DNA from: Intrasporangiaceae bacterium URHB0013 | Lineage (GTDB): Bacteria; Actinomycetota; Actinomycetes; Actinomycetales; Dermatophilaceae | NCBI GenBank assembly: GCA_000620545.1 | Contig: JIBA01000014.1 | Coordinates: 248,001-312,000, forward strand | DNA: 64,000 bases | Reading direction: 5' to 3' | In this document: in pieces, positions 54,092 to 63,786 of the stretch | Layout: each line of letters opens with the position of its first letter | Numbering within the stretch: the stretch's first letter is position 1 | The notes under the pieces: model-generated | Databases searched by the model: none | The model's input: only the letters and a program-made list of their open reading frames with translations | What the model was told of the DNA's origin: nothing | Program-made: the position numbers and the translations under genes

Positions 54092-54741
54092 GATGGGGTT
54101 CCTTCCACGGGGCCGAGGCCGAAGAGCGGCAGGGCCGGGGCCACGCCGTCGACGATGACCTCGTGGGACCGGCCGGACCGGTCCCACGATGCGCGGTCGA
54201 GACGCACGTGCTGCAGCGTCTCCCCCGAGTGCTCGAGGACCGAACGGTGGGTGTCGCGGTAGCCGAGGGCCCGCGAGACGCCGAGCGACGACTCGTTGTC
54301 CAGGACCGCCGAGCTCACCGCCGCCTCCGCCCCCAACGGACCGAAGGCGAGCGTGAGCACCGCGGCTCGCATCTGCTTGCCGAGCCCCCTTCCCCGCGCG
54401 GCGGCCACGAGCCACGACGAGGAGTCGACCGTGCGTTCCGAGCGCCAGTCCGGCCCCTCGAGCCACTGGACGCCGACGACGACACCTGCCGACCGGACCA
54501 CGAAGGGCAGCGCCCAGTCGTCGGGGGACCACATGCCGAGGGCGCGCCAGTATGCCTGCGCGACGACCACTCGTCGGTTCGCCGTGTCCGAGAGGCCGGC
54601 ATACCTCGTCGCGTGGGGGTTGAGCTCGAGGTCGGCGGGCAGGAGCGAGCCGAGGATCGGCAGGTCCGCCTCCCTCATGACAGCCAGGTCGAGGTCGGCC
54701 GTGCCCAGGTGGATGCCGTGCAGCGGCCAGGCCACCCCCAC
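54088..54741 (-). CDS. GNAT family N-acetyltransferase
   Basis: Acetyl-CoA-dependent acetyltransferase of 217 residues. The acetyl-CoA loop is visible as LVAAARGRGLGKQMRAAVL, followed by SAVLDNESSLGVSRALGYRD, the usual motif B. Relatives include RimJ/RimL-like and antibiotic acetyltransferases; substrate not assignable. Start uncertain: GTG 54741 is six bases after GGAGGAGG, GTG 54744 three. It lies 14 bases after gltX and overlaps the HAD gene. Confidence 0.82.
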   Translation of the reverse strand: MGVAWPLHGIHLGTADLDLAVMREADLPILGSLLPADLELNPHATRYAGLSDTANRRVVVAQAYWRALGMWSPDDWALPFVVRSAGVVVGVQWLEGPDWRSERTVDSSSWLVAAARGRGLGKQMRAAVLTLAFGPLGAEAAVSSAVLDNESSLGVSRALGYRDTHRSVLEHSGETLQHVRLDRASWDRSGRSHEVIVDGVAPALPLFGLGPVEGTPS

Positions 54742-54755
54742 CACGCGCCTCCTCC

Positions 54756-56393
<1,638 letters not shown>

Positions 56394-56403
56394 GGTGCGA
56401 CCC

Positions 56404-56409
56404 AGCCTA
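56404..56409 (-). promoter_or_regulatory. -10 element (TAGGCT) of gltX
   Basis: TAGGCT on the minus strand, ten bases before ATG 56393; the transcript would start within a few bases of the codon. Confidence 0.45.
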
Positions 56410-56426
56410 GTGGGAGCCCGAAAAGG

Positions 56427-57206
56427 TCAGCGACGCACGAAGGTGTTGGTGAGCGAGCCGATGCCGGCGATCTCGACCGTGACCTGCTGGCCCGCCTCGA
56501 CGAGCCCGACACCGGCCGGGGTGCCGGTCAGGATGACGTCGCCCGGCAGCAGCGTGAAGGCCGCCGAGGCGTACTCGATGATCGTCGCGATGCCGTGGAT
56601 CATGTCGGCGGTGGTGCCGTCCTGCTTCACGTCACCGTCGAGCTTCGTCACGATCGAGAGAGCGGCCGCGTCGAGCTCGGTCTCGACCCAGGGCCCGAGG
56701 GGGCAACTGGTGTCGAAGCCCTTCGCGCGGGCCCACTGCCCGTCGCTGCGCTGCCAGTCGCGCGCCGTGACGTCGTTGGCGATGGTGTAGCCGTAGATGC
56801 ACTCGGCGGCGTTCTCGGCCCGCACGCCCTTGGTGATCGTCTTGATGACGACAGCGAGCTCGCCCTCGTAGGAGACCTCGCTGCTGCCGGCCGGGAGGAC
56901 GACGGGGTCGAACGGCCCGACGACGGCGGTGTTGGGCTTGAAGAACATCATCGGCTCGGTGGGAGCCTCGCCGCCCATCTCCTTCGCGTGGTCGGCGTAG
57001 TTCTTGCCGATCGCGACGATCTTGGAGCGCGGGATGACGGGTGCGAGGAGGCGCACGTCGTCGAGCATGACGGGCGGCTGCCCGCTCGGCTGGAGGCCGA
57101 CGTAGAGCGGGTCGCCGACCAGCGGTGTGATCACCTCGCTGCCGGGGTCGCCCTGGACGATGCCGTATGCCGGGTCGTCCCCGGTCGTGAACCTCGCGAT
57201 GCGCAC
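56427..57206 (-). CDS. Fumarylacetoacetate hydrolase family protein
   Basis: Metal-dependent hydrolase or decarboxylase of 259 residues. The core AIGKNYADHAKEMGG, FFKPNTAVVGPFDPVVLP, YEGELAVVIK (metal-ligand Glu pair) and GYTIANDVTARDWQ is complete; the C-terminal LLPGDVILTGTPAGVG closes the active site. Members act on oxaloacetate, acylpyruvates or aromatic degradation products; it is not clear which here. GTG 57206 lies six bases after TAGGGT. Confidence 0.92.
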   Translation of the reverse strand: MRIARFTTGDDPAYGIVQGDPGSEVITPLVGDPLYVGLQPSGQPPVMLDDVRLLAPVIPRSKIVAIGKNYADHAKEMGGEAPTEPMMFFKPNTAVVGPFDPVVLPAGSSEVSYEGELAVVIKTITKGVRAENAAECIYGYTIANDVTARDWQRSDGQWARAKGFDTSCPLGPWVETELDAAALSIVTKLDGDVKQDGTTADMIHGIATIIEYASAAFTLLPGDVILTGTPAGVGLVEAGQQVTVEIAGIGSLTNTFVRR

Positions 57207-57212
57207 GCGCCC

Positions 57213-57218
57213 ACCCTA
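57213..57218 (-). promoter_or_regulatory. -10 element (TAGGGT) of the FAH-family gene
   Basis: TAGGGT on the minus strand followed by six bases and GTG 57206: leaderless layout. Confidence 0.55.
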
Positions 57219-57247
57219 CGACGACGCGATGCGGAGGGGCTCGGCGG

Positions 57248-58708
57248 TCAGCGGGGCCAGACGATGGTGACGTCGGCCGGTGACCCCGGCAGCCCACTCG
57301 GCCGGGTCCGGTACTCCGGGACCCCGACGCAGGTCCACAGCAGACCCGCGACGTCGCGACCGAGCAGGAGCGCGAGGTCGGAGTCGCGAAAGGTCATGCC
57401 GGACGCGGCTGCGCCCACCGCGTACGCCATGAGGTGCAGCCGGCCCTCGGCGAGCCCGGCGAGCAGCTGGGCCTCGCGGTAGGCGTGGTCGTCGAGGTCG
57501 TCGAGGTCGGTGCCACTCATGGCGACGAAGGACGCGTCCCGGGCGAGGCCCTGCTCGAGGGCGGCCGCGAAGAGCTCGTCACGCACGGCCTGCTCGTCGA
57601 GCGGGCGCACCGGTGACGAGATGTCGGGCCACCTGTGGATGCCGCTCGGGACGTCGTCGACGGCGTTCACGCCGACCCAGTGCGGGACGTCGATGCCGCG
57701 CAGCGAGGCGCTCATCGCGTCGACGAGGACCTGGCGTGGGAGGGAACGGTCCGGGTGGAGCCGCCGGACCGACCCCTTGCTGACCACGACGGCGTCGGTG
57801 CTGGGCCCGCCGTCCGACTTGAGCGGCACGGGGGCGCCGCGCTCGAGCTCGGGGCCGAGGGCGCGCTGCTCCCCCGCGCGCTGGGCGGCCGTGACGAGCG
57901 GGAACTCGAGACCGTCGACGTCGTGGTGTCCGGCCATCGCGTCACCGGTGGGATGCACTCCCGGACTGCCGGGACCGAGGGCCACGAGCGCGACGGGGAA
58001 CTCGTGCACCTGGTCGGCGCCGACGAGGGCGGCCACCTCGGCGTCGGGGAAGGTCGTGAACAGCCGCGCCGTCAGTCCTGCCGAGTCGGCGAGCGCCAGG
58101 GTCTGGGCGAGCATCGTGCCGGCGTCCCAGTAGATGTGGCGGAAGCCGCGCTCGCGGTAGCGCCAGCCGGTGCGCCACGGCACTCCCGTGACGACGACGG
58201 TGACGGCATCCCCCGAGGGCGCAGGGCCGAGGGCGACCAGGGCATGGGCCTCGGGGTCGTACCAGTGCAGGCCCGCCTCCAACCCGTCGATGGCCGTCCC
58301 GCGGGGGACGGCGACGTAGAGCTCGAGCGGGAAGCGGGCGCCGGCCGACCCGGCGGCCCGGAACAGCATGAGTCCGCCGTCGGGGCGCCTGGCGCGCCGG
58401 GTGACACCGGACGACAGGTAGAGCAGGCGGGCCAGGGCCGGGAGGTCGAGAGGGCTCGGCGCGACGTGCGCCGTGCCGGCGAGCACGGCCGTGGCCGGGG
58501 CCGACGACGCGGGCAGATCGGGCGGCAGCAGGACCCGCTGGAGGTCCTCGTCGTAGCGCTTGTAGGACTGCGGGCGCCGCGTCACGTCGTTGGGGACGAG
58601 GTCCTGGACGAGCCGGTCGTCGTCAGGGACCTCGGTCCACTCACGCTCCGGCGAGTAGCAGGTCAGGCGGTGCAGCAGGTGGGTGGGCCGCTCGGCGTCC
58701 GGTGCCAT
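57248..58708 (-). CDS. SagB/ThcOx-type nitroreductase-like dehydrogenase
   Basis: Flavin-dependent dehydrogenase of 486 residues made of two nitroreductase-like halves. The first half has ALARLLYLSSGVTRRARRPDGG and RHIYWDAGTMLAQTLALA; the second has ISSPVRPLDEQAVRDELF, FRDSDLALLLGRDVAGLLW. SagB proteins oxidise azolines to azoles in thiazole/oxazole-modified peptides, but no cyclodehydratase (YcaO) or precursor peptide is in the window, so another use is likely. ATG 58708 lies six bases after CAGGAT. Divergent from the gene at 58778. Confidence 0.82.
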   Translation of the reverse strand: MAPDAERPTHLLHRLTCYSPEREWTEVPDDDRLVQDLVPNDVTRRPQSYKRYDEDLQRVLLPPDLPASSAPATAVLAGTAHVAPSPLDLPALARLLYLSSGVTRRARRPDGGLMLFRAAGSAGARFPLELYVAVPRGTAIDGLEAGLHWYDPEAHALVALGPAPSGDAVTVVVTGVPWRTGWRYRERGFRHIYWDAGTMLAQTLALADSAGLTARLFTTFPDAEVAALVGADQVHEFPVALVALGPGSPGVHPTGDAMAGHHDVDGLEFPLVTAAQRAGEQRALGPELERGAPVPLKSDGGPSTDAVVVSKGSVRRLHPDRSLPRQVLVDAMSASLRGIDVPHWVGVNAVDDVPSGIHRWPDISSPVRPLDEQAVRDELFAAALEQGLARDASFVAMSGTDLDDLDDHAYREAQLLAGLAEGRLHLMAYAVGAAASGMTFRDSDLALLLGRDVAGLLWTCVGVPEYRTRPSGLPGSPADVTIVWPR

Positions 58709-58714
58709 GGGGCC

Positions 58715-58720
58715 ATCCTG
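58715..58720 (-). promoter_or_regulatory. Candidate -10 (CAGGAT) of the SagB-type gene
   Basis: CAGGAT is six bases before ATG 58708; it departs from TANNNT at the first base and also contains an AGGA that could act in ribosome binding. Confidence 0.35.
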
Positions 58721-58765
58721 CCCTCGCCCTGCCCGGCGCGGGTGGGTTCGCTCCTGGCCATCGCC

Positions 58766-58771
58766 TACCCT
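58766..58771 (+). promoter_or_regulatory. -10 element (TACCCT) of the gene at 58778
   Basis: TACCCT followed by six bases and GTG 58778: leaderless layout. Confidence 0.55.
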
Positions 58772-58777
58772 CGTGGG

Positions 58778-59665
58778 GTGCAGGTCCTGGGCGAGTCGGA
58801 GTGGCGCGAGCGGACGGCGGCGCACGAGGCGCGCGTCGACTCCGCGACAGCGGCGCACCTGGCCCGCCGGCGCGACCACCGGCCCCACCCCGTCGAGGAC
58901 TTCCTCTTCACCTACTACTCCTTCACGCCCGGGCAGCTGCGCCGCTGGCACCCGGGGGCCGGGTCGGCTCTCTCCGGTGCGGCCGTGGCGCCGCACACCG
59001 GCTGGCGTTTCTACGCCGTCGAGGACGACGTCGTCGGTGTGGATGCGGAGGCCTTCACAACGGCGCGGGGCGACACGCTGCGCTTCGTCCGCGAGCTGCT
59101 CGTGAACACCGCGGGACGGCCGGCCCGGTTCGGCTGCTTCGGGCTGCACGAGTGGGCGATGGTCTACCGGCTCGACCCGTCCGAGATGCGGCACTCGGCG
59201 TGGCCGCTGCGTCTGGGCGTCGCGGGCACCGACGCCGTCGTCGAGAGCCACCAGGTGGCCTGCTCGCACTTCGACGCCTACCGCTTCTTCACCCCGGCCG
59301 CGGCGCCGCTCAATGCGCTCACACCGACCCGCGAGAGCCAGCCGGAGCACGAGCAGCCGGGCTGCCTGCATGCCGGGATGGACCTCTACAAGTGGGCGCA
59401 CAAGCTCGTGCCCGCGGTGTCGAGCGAGCTCGTCATGGACTGCTTCGAGCTCGCCCACGAGATCCGGGCCCTCGACATGCGCGCGGCACCGTACGACCTG
59501 CGCGAGCTCGGCTACGAGCCGGTGCGGATCGAGACCACCGAGGGCAAGGCCGAGTATGCCGCGGCGCAGCGCGCGTTCTCGGTCCGCGGCCAGGCGCTGC
59601 GCGCCCGGCTCGTCGACGCGGTCGACGTCGCTCTGGCGGCGGCGCCAGGCGCCGTACACCGCTGA
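58778..59665 (+). CDS. Conserved actinobacterial protein, often labelled 3-methyladenine DNA glycosylase
   Basis: A 295-residue soluble protein. HPVEDFLFTYYSFTPGQLRRWHPG, FGLHEWAMVY, DAYRFFTPAAAPLNALTP and MDLYKWAHKLVPAVSSELVMDCFELAHEIRALDMRAAPYDL match a conserved actinobacterial family that databases often call 3-methyladenine DNA glycosylase. I see no helix-hairpin-helix or other glycosylase motif, so that name is weak. Conserved His, Tyr, Asp and Glu suggest an enzyme. GTG 58778 is leaderless and divergent from the SagB-type gene, 69 bases between starts. Confidence 0.7.
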   Translation: MQVLGESEWRERTAAHEARVDSATAAHLARRRDHRPHPVEDFLFTYYSFTPGQLRRWHPGAGSALSGAAVAPHTGWRFYAVEDDVVGVDAEAFTTARGDTLRFVRELLVNTAGRPARFGCFGLHEWAMVYRLDPSEMRHSAWPLRLGVAGTDAVVESHQVACSHFDAYRFFTPAAAPLNALTPTRESQPEHEQPGCLHAGMDLYKWAHKLVPAVSSELVMDCFELAHEIRALDMRAAPYDLRELGYEPVRIETTEGKAEYAAAQRAFSVRGQALRARLVDAVDVALAAAPGAVHR

Positions 59666-59669
59666 CGCG

Positions 59670-60059
59670 TCACCCGGAGTCGTCCACGTAGAGGCAGAAG
59701 GGGTGGCCCGCAGGGTCGAGCAGGACCCGGACGTCCTCCTGCGGCTGGTAGGCGGCGAGCTCCGCGCCGACCTCGACGGCATACGCGACCGCCGCCTCCA
59801 GATCGTCCACCTCGAGGTCGAGGTGAAGCATCATGAGCGGCTGGCCCGGCTGGCTGGGCCAGACCGGCCGCACGTAGTTCGGCTCCGTCTGGAACGCCAG
59901 GTTGTAGCCGGCGGACTCCGAGGGCGCCAGCGTGGCCCACCCGGGCGTGTCCTTGTACAGGGTCCAGCCCAGCAGGCGCTCGTAGAAGTGCGCCAGGGCC
60001 GAGGCGTCGGGGGCGTCGAGCACGACACCGAACCAGTGCTTCGTCGTTCGTAGCGGCAT
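59670..60059 (-). CDS. VOC superfamily (glyoxalase/dioxygenase-like) protein
   Basis: A 129-residue vicinal-oxygen-chelate protein. It has HWFGVVLDAPDASALAHFYERLLGW, MMLHLDLEVDDLEAAVAYAVEVGAEL and VRVLLDPAGHPFCLY, the two beta-alpha-beta modules with His/Glu metal-ligand positions. Members are glyoxalases, dioxygenases or resistance proteins; function unassigned. ATG 60059 is preceded by CAGACT six bases upstream, a near match to the leaderless layout; GTG 60062 is an alternative. Divergent from the calpain gene. Confidence 0.87.
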   Translation of the reverse strand: MPLRTTKHWFGVVLDAPDASALAHFYERLLGWTLYKDTPGWATLAPSESAGYNLAFQTEPNYVRPVWPSQPGQPLMMLHLDLEVDDLEAAVAYAVEVGAELAAYQPQEDVRVLLDPAGHPFCLYVDDSG

Positions 60060-60113
60060 CACCCCAGTCTGCCCCGGGGGCCGTATCAGGCGTCCCGTCG
60101 TCCACCACTGACC

Positions 60114-60140
60114 GACGTCGAGGGACGGTCTCCCGACGTC
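60114..60140. promoter_or_regulatory. Inverted repeat in the calpain-gene upstream region
   Basis: GACGTCG (60114-60120) and CGACGTC (60134-60140) flank a 13-base centre, 16 bases before the calpain ATG. A possible operator for the divergent VOC and calpain genes; no regulator is known. Confidence 0.35.
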
Positions 60141-60155
60141 AGAATCGAGGTCACG

Positions 60156-61769
60156 ATGGCCACCAGGACCACGCACCACGCCACCCGAAACGGCAAGCCC
60201 GCCACGCCGGGTGAAGGCACCGCCGCGGTGCTCCCCGAGCCCCAGGACCCGGCTCCGCTCGCCGACATCGGCGTGCCGAGCCCGTACGCCCTTGCCGAGC
60301 TCATCGCGCACCGCTCGATCGACTGGGACTCCGTGCCCAACCGACCGGCTCTGCTCGAGCAGATCTTCCAGACGCCCTACGCGGACCTGTTCGACCCGGC
60401 GAGCGGCTCCCCGCTCTACGTGGGACAGACGGTGCAACGGGACGGCACCGTGCTGCGGGGGCGGCCCGACTTCGCCCGAGGCGAGGGCAGGTCCACGGCG
60501 AGCTCAGCGCTGACGGACGGCGACGCCGACGGAGACCTCAGCGACGTGCGCGACCTCGCGCAGCTGGTCAAGCGCCTCGGCACGCAGTCACTGGCCGAGG
60601 TGCCGGTGCGCAACGCGTTCGCGAGCGCCAACAGCATCGTCGTCGAGCTGGGCGAGACCGCTTCTGCCCGCACCCTGCGCTTCGAGCGCCTCTTCGACAC
60701 GAGGCTCATCGACATCCTCTTCCCCGAGCTCCTCGGCTACCACCCGAGCGGCTTCGCCTGGCAGGACGTCGGCCGCTTCTACAACGAGGCGACGGAGTTC
60801 CTCGACCCGGTGCAGGGCTACGTGGGGGACTGCTACGTCATCGCGGCGATGTCCTCGGTCGCCTGGTCGATGCCGTACGTCATCGCCGACCGCACGCGCG
60901 CCACCGGGATGGACAACGAGTCCTTCGTCCACCAGATCGGGTTCCACGGCGCCCACGGGCTCGAGCAGGTGGAGGTGACCGACCGGATCCTCGTCAACAG
61001 CGGCAGCTCGGTCGAGTACGCCACGTCGAAGGAACCGGGCGAGATCTGGCCCGCGGTCTACGAGAAGGCCTACGCGAAGTGGCGGCTGGGTGAGCCGACC
61101 GACTACCCCGCCATCCCCAACATCGCGGGCGGTGACCCCTCCATCGCGTGCGTGGCCCTGACCGGGCTCAGCGACTACCGCAACTGGCACAGCTCCTTCA
61201 CCGCCGCCCAGATCCTGCAGCTCGTCAAGGACCACACGGTGAACGGCCGGACGACGACCCCGATGGTGTCGTGGACGTACGGCTCGGGCGCGCAGGCGGA
61301 CGTCGCCTACCGGGACGCGAACGTGGTGGCCGGGCACGCCTACTCGGTGCTCGGGTGGATGCGCCGCAACGAGCTCGTCCACACCTCGAGGATCACCGAC
61401 GAGATCATTCCTGCGGTGACGCGTCCGGACCTGCCGTTCCCGGGACCGGGTCCGGTCGAGGTCCGCGGCGGGCCCGACCTGGCGGGCGGCTCCGACCAGC
61501 TCGGCGGCGGCCGGGTCGACGCCGGCATCACCGGCCGGTGGATCCCGGGCAGCGGACTGTTCGACCACGTCGTCCGTCCCGTGGACTACGTCGTCCTGCG
61601 CAATCCCTGGGGCTACTGCGAGGGGACCGGGTCCTCCGTGGCCTCCGGCGCGCACCAGGCCCGCGACGTCGACTGGTGGCGGTCCGTTCCGCTCGGCACC
61701 GACGGCGTCTTCGCGATGGAGATCAACGCGTACCACCGGTACTTTGCCGGCACCGGCGGCGCGCACTGA
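60156..61769 (+). CDS. Calpain-like cysteine protease (family C2)
   Basis: A 537-residue protein with a full calpain catalytic triad: Cys226 in VQGYVGDCYVIAAMSSVAW, His394 in VAGHAYSVLGW and Asn483 in VVLRNPWG. EIWPAVYEKAYAKWRLG is also calpain-like. Bacterial calpains are rare. N-terminal residues 1-200 show no known fold; residues 121-130 (DGDADGDLSD) resemble a DxDxDG calcium-binding loop, which would fit calcium control. No signal peptide or membrane helix. ATG 60156 follows GAGG at six bases. Monocistronic; a hairpin overlaps its stop codon. Confidence 0.88.
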   Translation: MATRTTHHATRNGKPATPGEGTAAVLPEPQDPAPLADIGVPSPYALAELIAHRSIDWDSVPNRPALLEQIFQTPYADLFDPASGSPLYVGQTVQRDGTVLRGRPDFARGEGRSTASSALTDGDADGDLSDVRDLAQLVKRLGTQSLAEVPVRNAFASANSIVVELGETASARTLRFERLFDTRLIDILFPELLGYHPSGFAWQDVGRFYNEATEFLDPVQGYVGDCYVIAAMSSVAWSMPYVIADRTRATGMDNESFVHQIGFHGAHGLEQVEVTDRILVNSGSSVEYATSKEPGEIWPAVYEKAYAKWRLGEPTDYPAIPNIAGGDPSIACVALTGLSDYRNWHSSFTAAQILQLVKDHTVNGRTTTPMVSWTYGSGAQADVAYRDANVVAGHAYSVLGWMRRNELVHTSRITDEIIPAVTRPDLPFPGPGPVEVRGGPDLAGGSDQLGGGRVDAGITGRWIPGSGLFDHVVRPVDYVVLRNPWGYCEGTGSSVASGAHQARDVDWWRSVPLGTDGVFAMEINAYHRYFAGTGGAH

Positions 61770-61779
61770 GCGCGCGCCG
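61757..61779 (+). terminator. Hairpin overlapping the calpain stop codon
   Basis: CGGCGCGC (61757-61764) and GCGCGCCG (61772-61779) with a 7-base loop containing the TGA stop (61767-61769). Possible terminator. The following 252 bases, to 62031, hold no gene I can support. Confidence 0.5.
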
Positions 61780-62031
61780 AGCGGACGGACCGACTGCCTC
61801 GCCCTTCGTGGGCCGTGTGCCGCCGGGTGGACAGGGTCCATCCGGCGGTTCGCGTGAGCCGCTCTCGGCCCACCCGGGCGGATGTCGTCAAGTCGCCACG
61901 TATCAGGAGAGGCATCTGGCACTCTGATGGGTGTCGGCGAAGGTCCAGGCACGCGCGCCGACGATCCCCATCGTTTCGGGGGTGGTGCTGGGCGGGGCCT
62001 GGACCGCCCGGCGCCGGCACGCCACCGGCGC

Positions 62032-62589
62032 TCAGCGTGGTGCGTTGAGGCCCCGGACGATGACAGCGAGCCCGACCTCGAACGCCTTGGCCTCGGTCGT
62101 CGCGTCAGGTGCGGGAAGGTCGGGATCGACGGACGCCGCACGGGCCCGATCCTGCTGCCCCGCAACGGATCCCAGGATGTGGTGCACGACGAGCGACGCC
62201 ACCTCGTCGCGTTCGGAGGCGGGCGCACCGGCGTCGTGGACGAGGCGAGCGAGCTCCCGGAGCGCGCGTGCGGCGCCCGGCTCGACGGCATACGCGAGAC
62301 CGACCACGTCGGCGGCGTCGGGCACCTGCACGAGCGCGTCACGCACCGCCACCGCGAGCCCGACGAGTGCCTCCACCGGGGGCCGGTCCGACGGCGGCGC
62401 GGGGATCTCAGCCAGTAGCGCGTCGGCCACCTCGACGAGGAGCTCCTGCTTGTTCGCGACGTGCCAGTAGAGGGCACCCGGCGCGACGCCGAGGTCGCGG
62501 GCGAGGCGGCGCATCGAGAGGTCTCCGAGACCATAGCGGCGCAGCAGGTCGACGGCAGCCCCGACGACCTGCTCCCGGCTGAGTGCCAC
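62032..62589 (-). CDS. bioQ: TetR-family regulator, probable BioQ (biotin genes repressor)
   Basis: A 185-residue TetR protein: N-terminal helix-turn-helix LSREQVVGAAVDLLRRYGLGDLSMRRLARDLGVAPGALYWHVANKQELL (residues 2-50), then a helical ligand domain. It lies divergent from bioB, and two copies of the TGAAC-N3-GTTCA palindrome, the known binding site of BioQ in mycobacteria and corynebacteria, separate them. BioQ represses biotin synthesis genes; identification here rests on motif and position. GTG 62589 follows GGGGGAG. Longer open frames upstream run across the operator and are rejected. Confidence 0.85.
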   Translation of the reverse strand: MALSREQVVGAAVDLLRRYGLGDLSMRRLARDLGVAPGALYWHVANKQELLVEVADALLAEIPAPPSDRPPVEALVGLAVAVRDALVQVPDAADVVGLAYAVEPGAARALRELARLVHDAGAPASERDEVASLVVHHILGSVAGQQDRARAASVDPDLPAPDATTEAKAFEVGLAVIVRGLNAPR

Positions 62590-62628
62590 GCGGTCTCCCC
62601 CTCGGCGAACGGACCCGGCGGATCCGCA

Positions 62629-62659
62629 TTGACAGCCGAGCCTGGCGACTCGGCATACT
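62629..62659 (+). promoter_or_regulatory. bioB promoter
   Basis: TTGACA (62629-62634) and CATACT (62654-62659) with a 19-base spacer. The -10 lies in GGCATACT and its last base is the first base of the first BioQ site, so bound repressor would block it. Confidence 0.5.
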
Positions 62660-62687
62660 GAACACTGTTCAAGTTGAACATCGTTCA
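62659..62687. promoter_or_regulatory. Two tandem BioQ operators
   Basis: TGAACACTGTTCA (62659-62671) and TGAACATCGTTCA (62675-62687), both perfect TGAAC-N3-GTTCA, centre to centre 16 bases. They cover the bioB transcription start. Confidence 0.85.
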
Positions 62688-62709
62688 ACGCCCCGCGCAA
62701 GGAGGCCGC

Positions 62710-63786
62710 ATGACCCGCCGCTTCGACGACCTCACCGACGCCGTCCTCGCCGGCACACCTGTCGGCCCCGACGAGGCCATCGACGTCCTGCGCGCCACCG
62801 ACGAGGAGCTGCTCGCCGTCGTCACGGCCGCGGCCCGGTTGCGCCGCAAGCACTTCGGCAACACCGTCAAGGTCAACTACCTCGTCAACCTCAAGTCGGG
62901 CCTCTGCCCCGAGGACTGCCACTACTGCTCCCAGCGGCTCGGGTCAAGAGCCGACATCCTGAAGTACTCGTGGCTCGGGCCGGCCGAGGCCGTCGAGCAG
63001 GCGGCCGCCGGCCTCCGAGGTGGCGCAACCAGGATCTGCATGGTGTCGAGCGGACGAGGCCCGACAGACCGTGACGTGGACCGCGTCGCCCGGGTGGTCG
63101 GCGCGCTCAAGGAGGAGCACCCCGACGTCGAGGTGTGCGCCTGCCTCGGGCTGCTCAAGGACGGTCAGGCGGAGCGGCTGCGCGATGCCGGCGTCGACGC
63201 CTACAACCACAACCTCAACACGGCGGAGTCGCACCACGACCACATCGTCACCAGCCACACCTACGCCGACCGCGTCGACACCGTGACCAGGGCCGTGGAT
63301 GCCGGCCTGTCGCCCTGCTCCGGCCTCATCGCCGGCCTCGGCGAGAGTGACGAGCAGCTCGTGGAGGCACTCTTCGCCCTGCGTGAGCTCGGCGCGGACT
63401 CCATTCCCGTCAACTTCCTCATGCCGTTCGACGGCACTCCCCTCGAGGGCACCTGGGAGCTCACCCCGGGACGCTGCCTGCGCATCCTCGCCATGGCGCG
63501 GATGGTGTGTCCCGACAAGGAGATCCGCATCGCCGGAGGCCGTGAGATGCATCTTCGGTCGCTCCAGGGCCTTGCCCTGCACGTGGCGAACTCGATCTTC
63601 CTCGGCGACTACCTGACGTCCGAGGGCCAGGCCGCGGAGGCTGACCTCGAGCTGATCCGCGACAACGGGTTCGTCGTCCTCGGCGCCGATGCCTCGGCGC
63701 ACGGTCCGGACGGTCGGTCCCCCGCGGGGCACGACCCAGCCAAGCGGCGCCGAGGGGCCGGCACTGACCTTCCCGCCAATGCCTGA
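62710..63786 (+). CDS. bioB: Biotin synthase
   Basis: Radical-SAM enzyme that inserts sulfur into dethiobiotin. The 358-residue protein has the cluster motif CPEDCHYC in [13 protein letters not shown], later [22 protein letters not shown] and the conserved [11 protein letters not shown] near the second cluster. ATG 62710 follows AAGGAGG. The frame overlaps bioA by eight bases. Controlled by the two BioQ sites upstream. Ends with a basic, low-complexity tail (about 330-358). Confidence 0.98.
   Translation: MTRRFDDLTDAVLAGTPVGPDEAIDVLRATDEELLAVVTAAARLRRKHFGNTVKVNYLVNLKSGLCPEDCHYCSQRLGSRADILKYSWLGPAEAVEQAAAGLRGGATRICMVSSGRGPTDRDVDRVARVVGALKEEHPDVEVCACLGLLKDGQAERLRDAGVDAYNHNLNTAESHHDHIVTSHTYADRVDTVTRAVDAGLSPCSGLIAGLGESDEQLVEALFALRELGADSIPVNFLMPFDGTPLEGTWELTPGRCLRILAMARMVCPDKEIRIAGGREMHLRSLQGLALHVANSIFLGDYLTSEGQAAEADLELIRDNGFVVLGADASAHGPDGRSPAGHDPAKRRRGAGTDLPANA

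Noticed and set aside
57248-61769. A RiPP (thiazole/oxazole peptide) cluster around the SagB-type gene
   Set aside because: No YcaO, E1-like or precursor peptide gene is visible on either strand.
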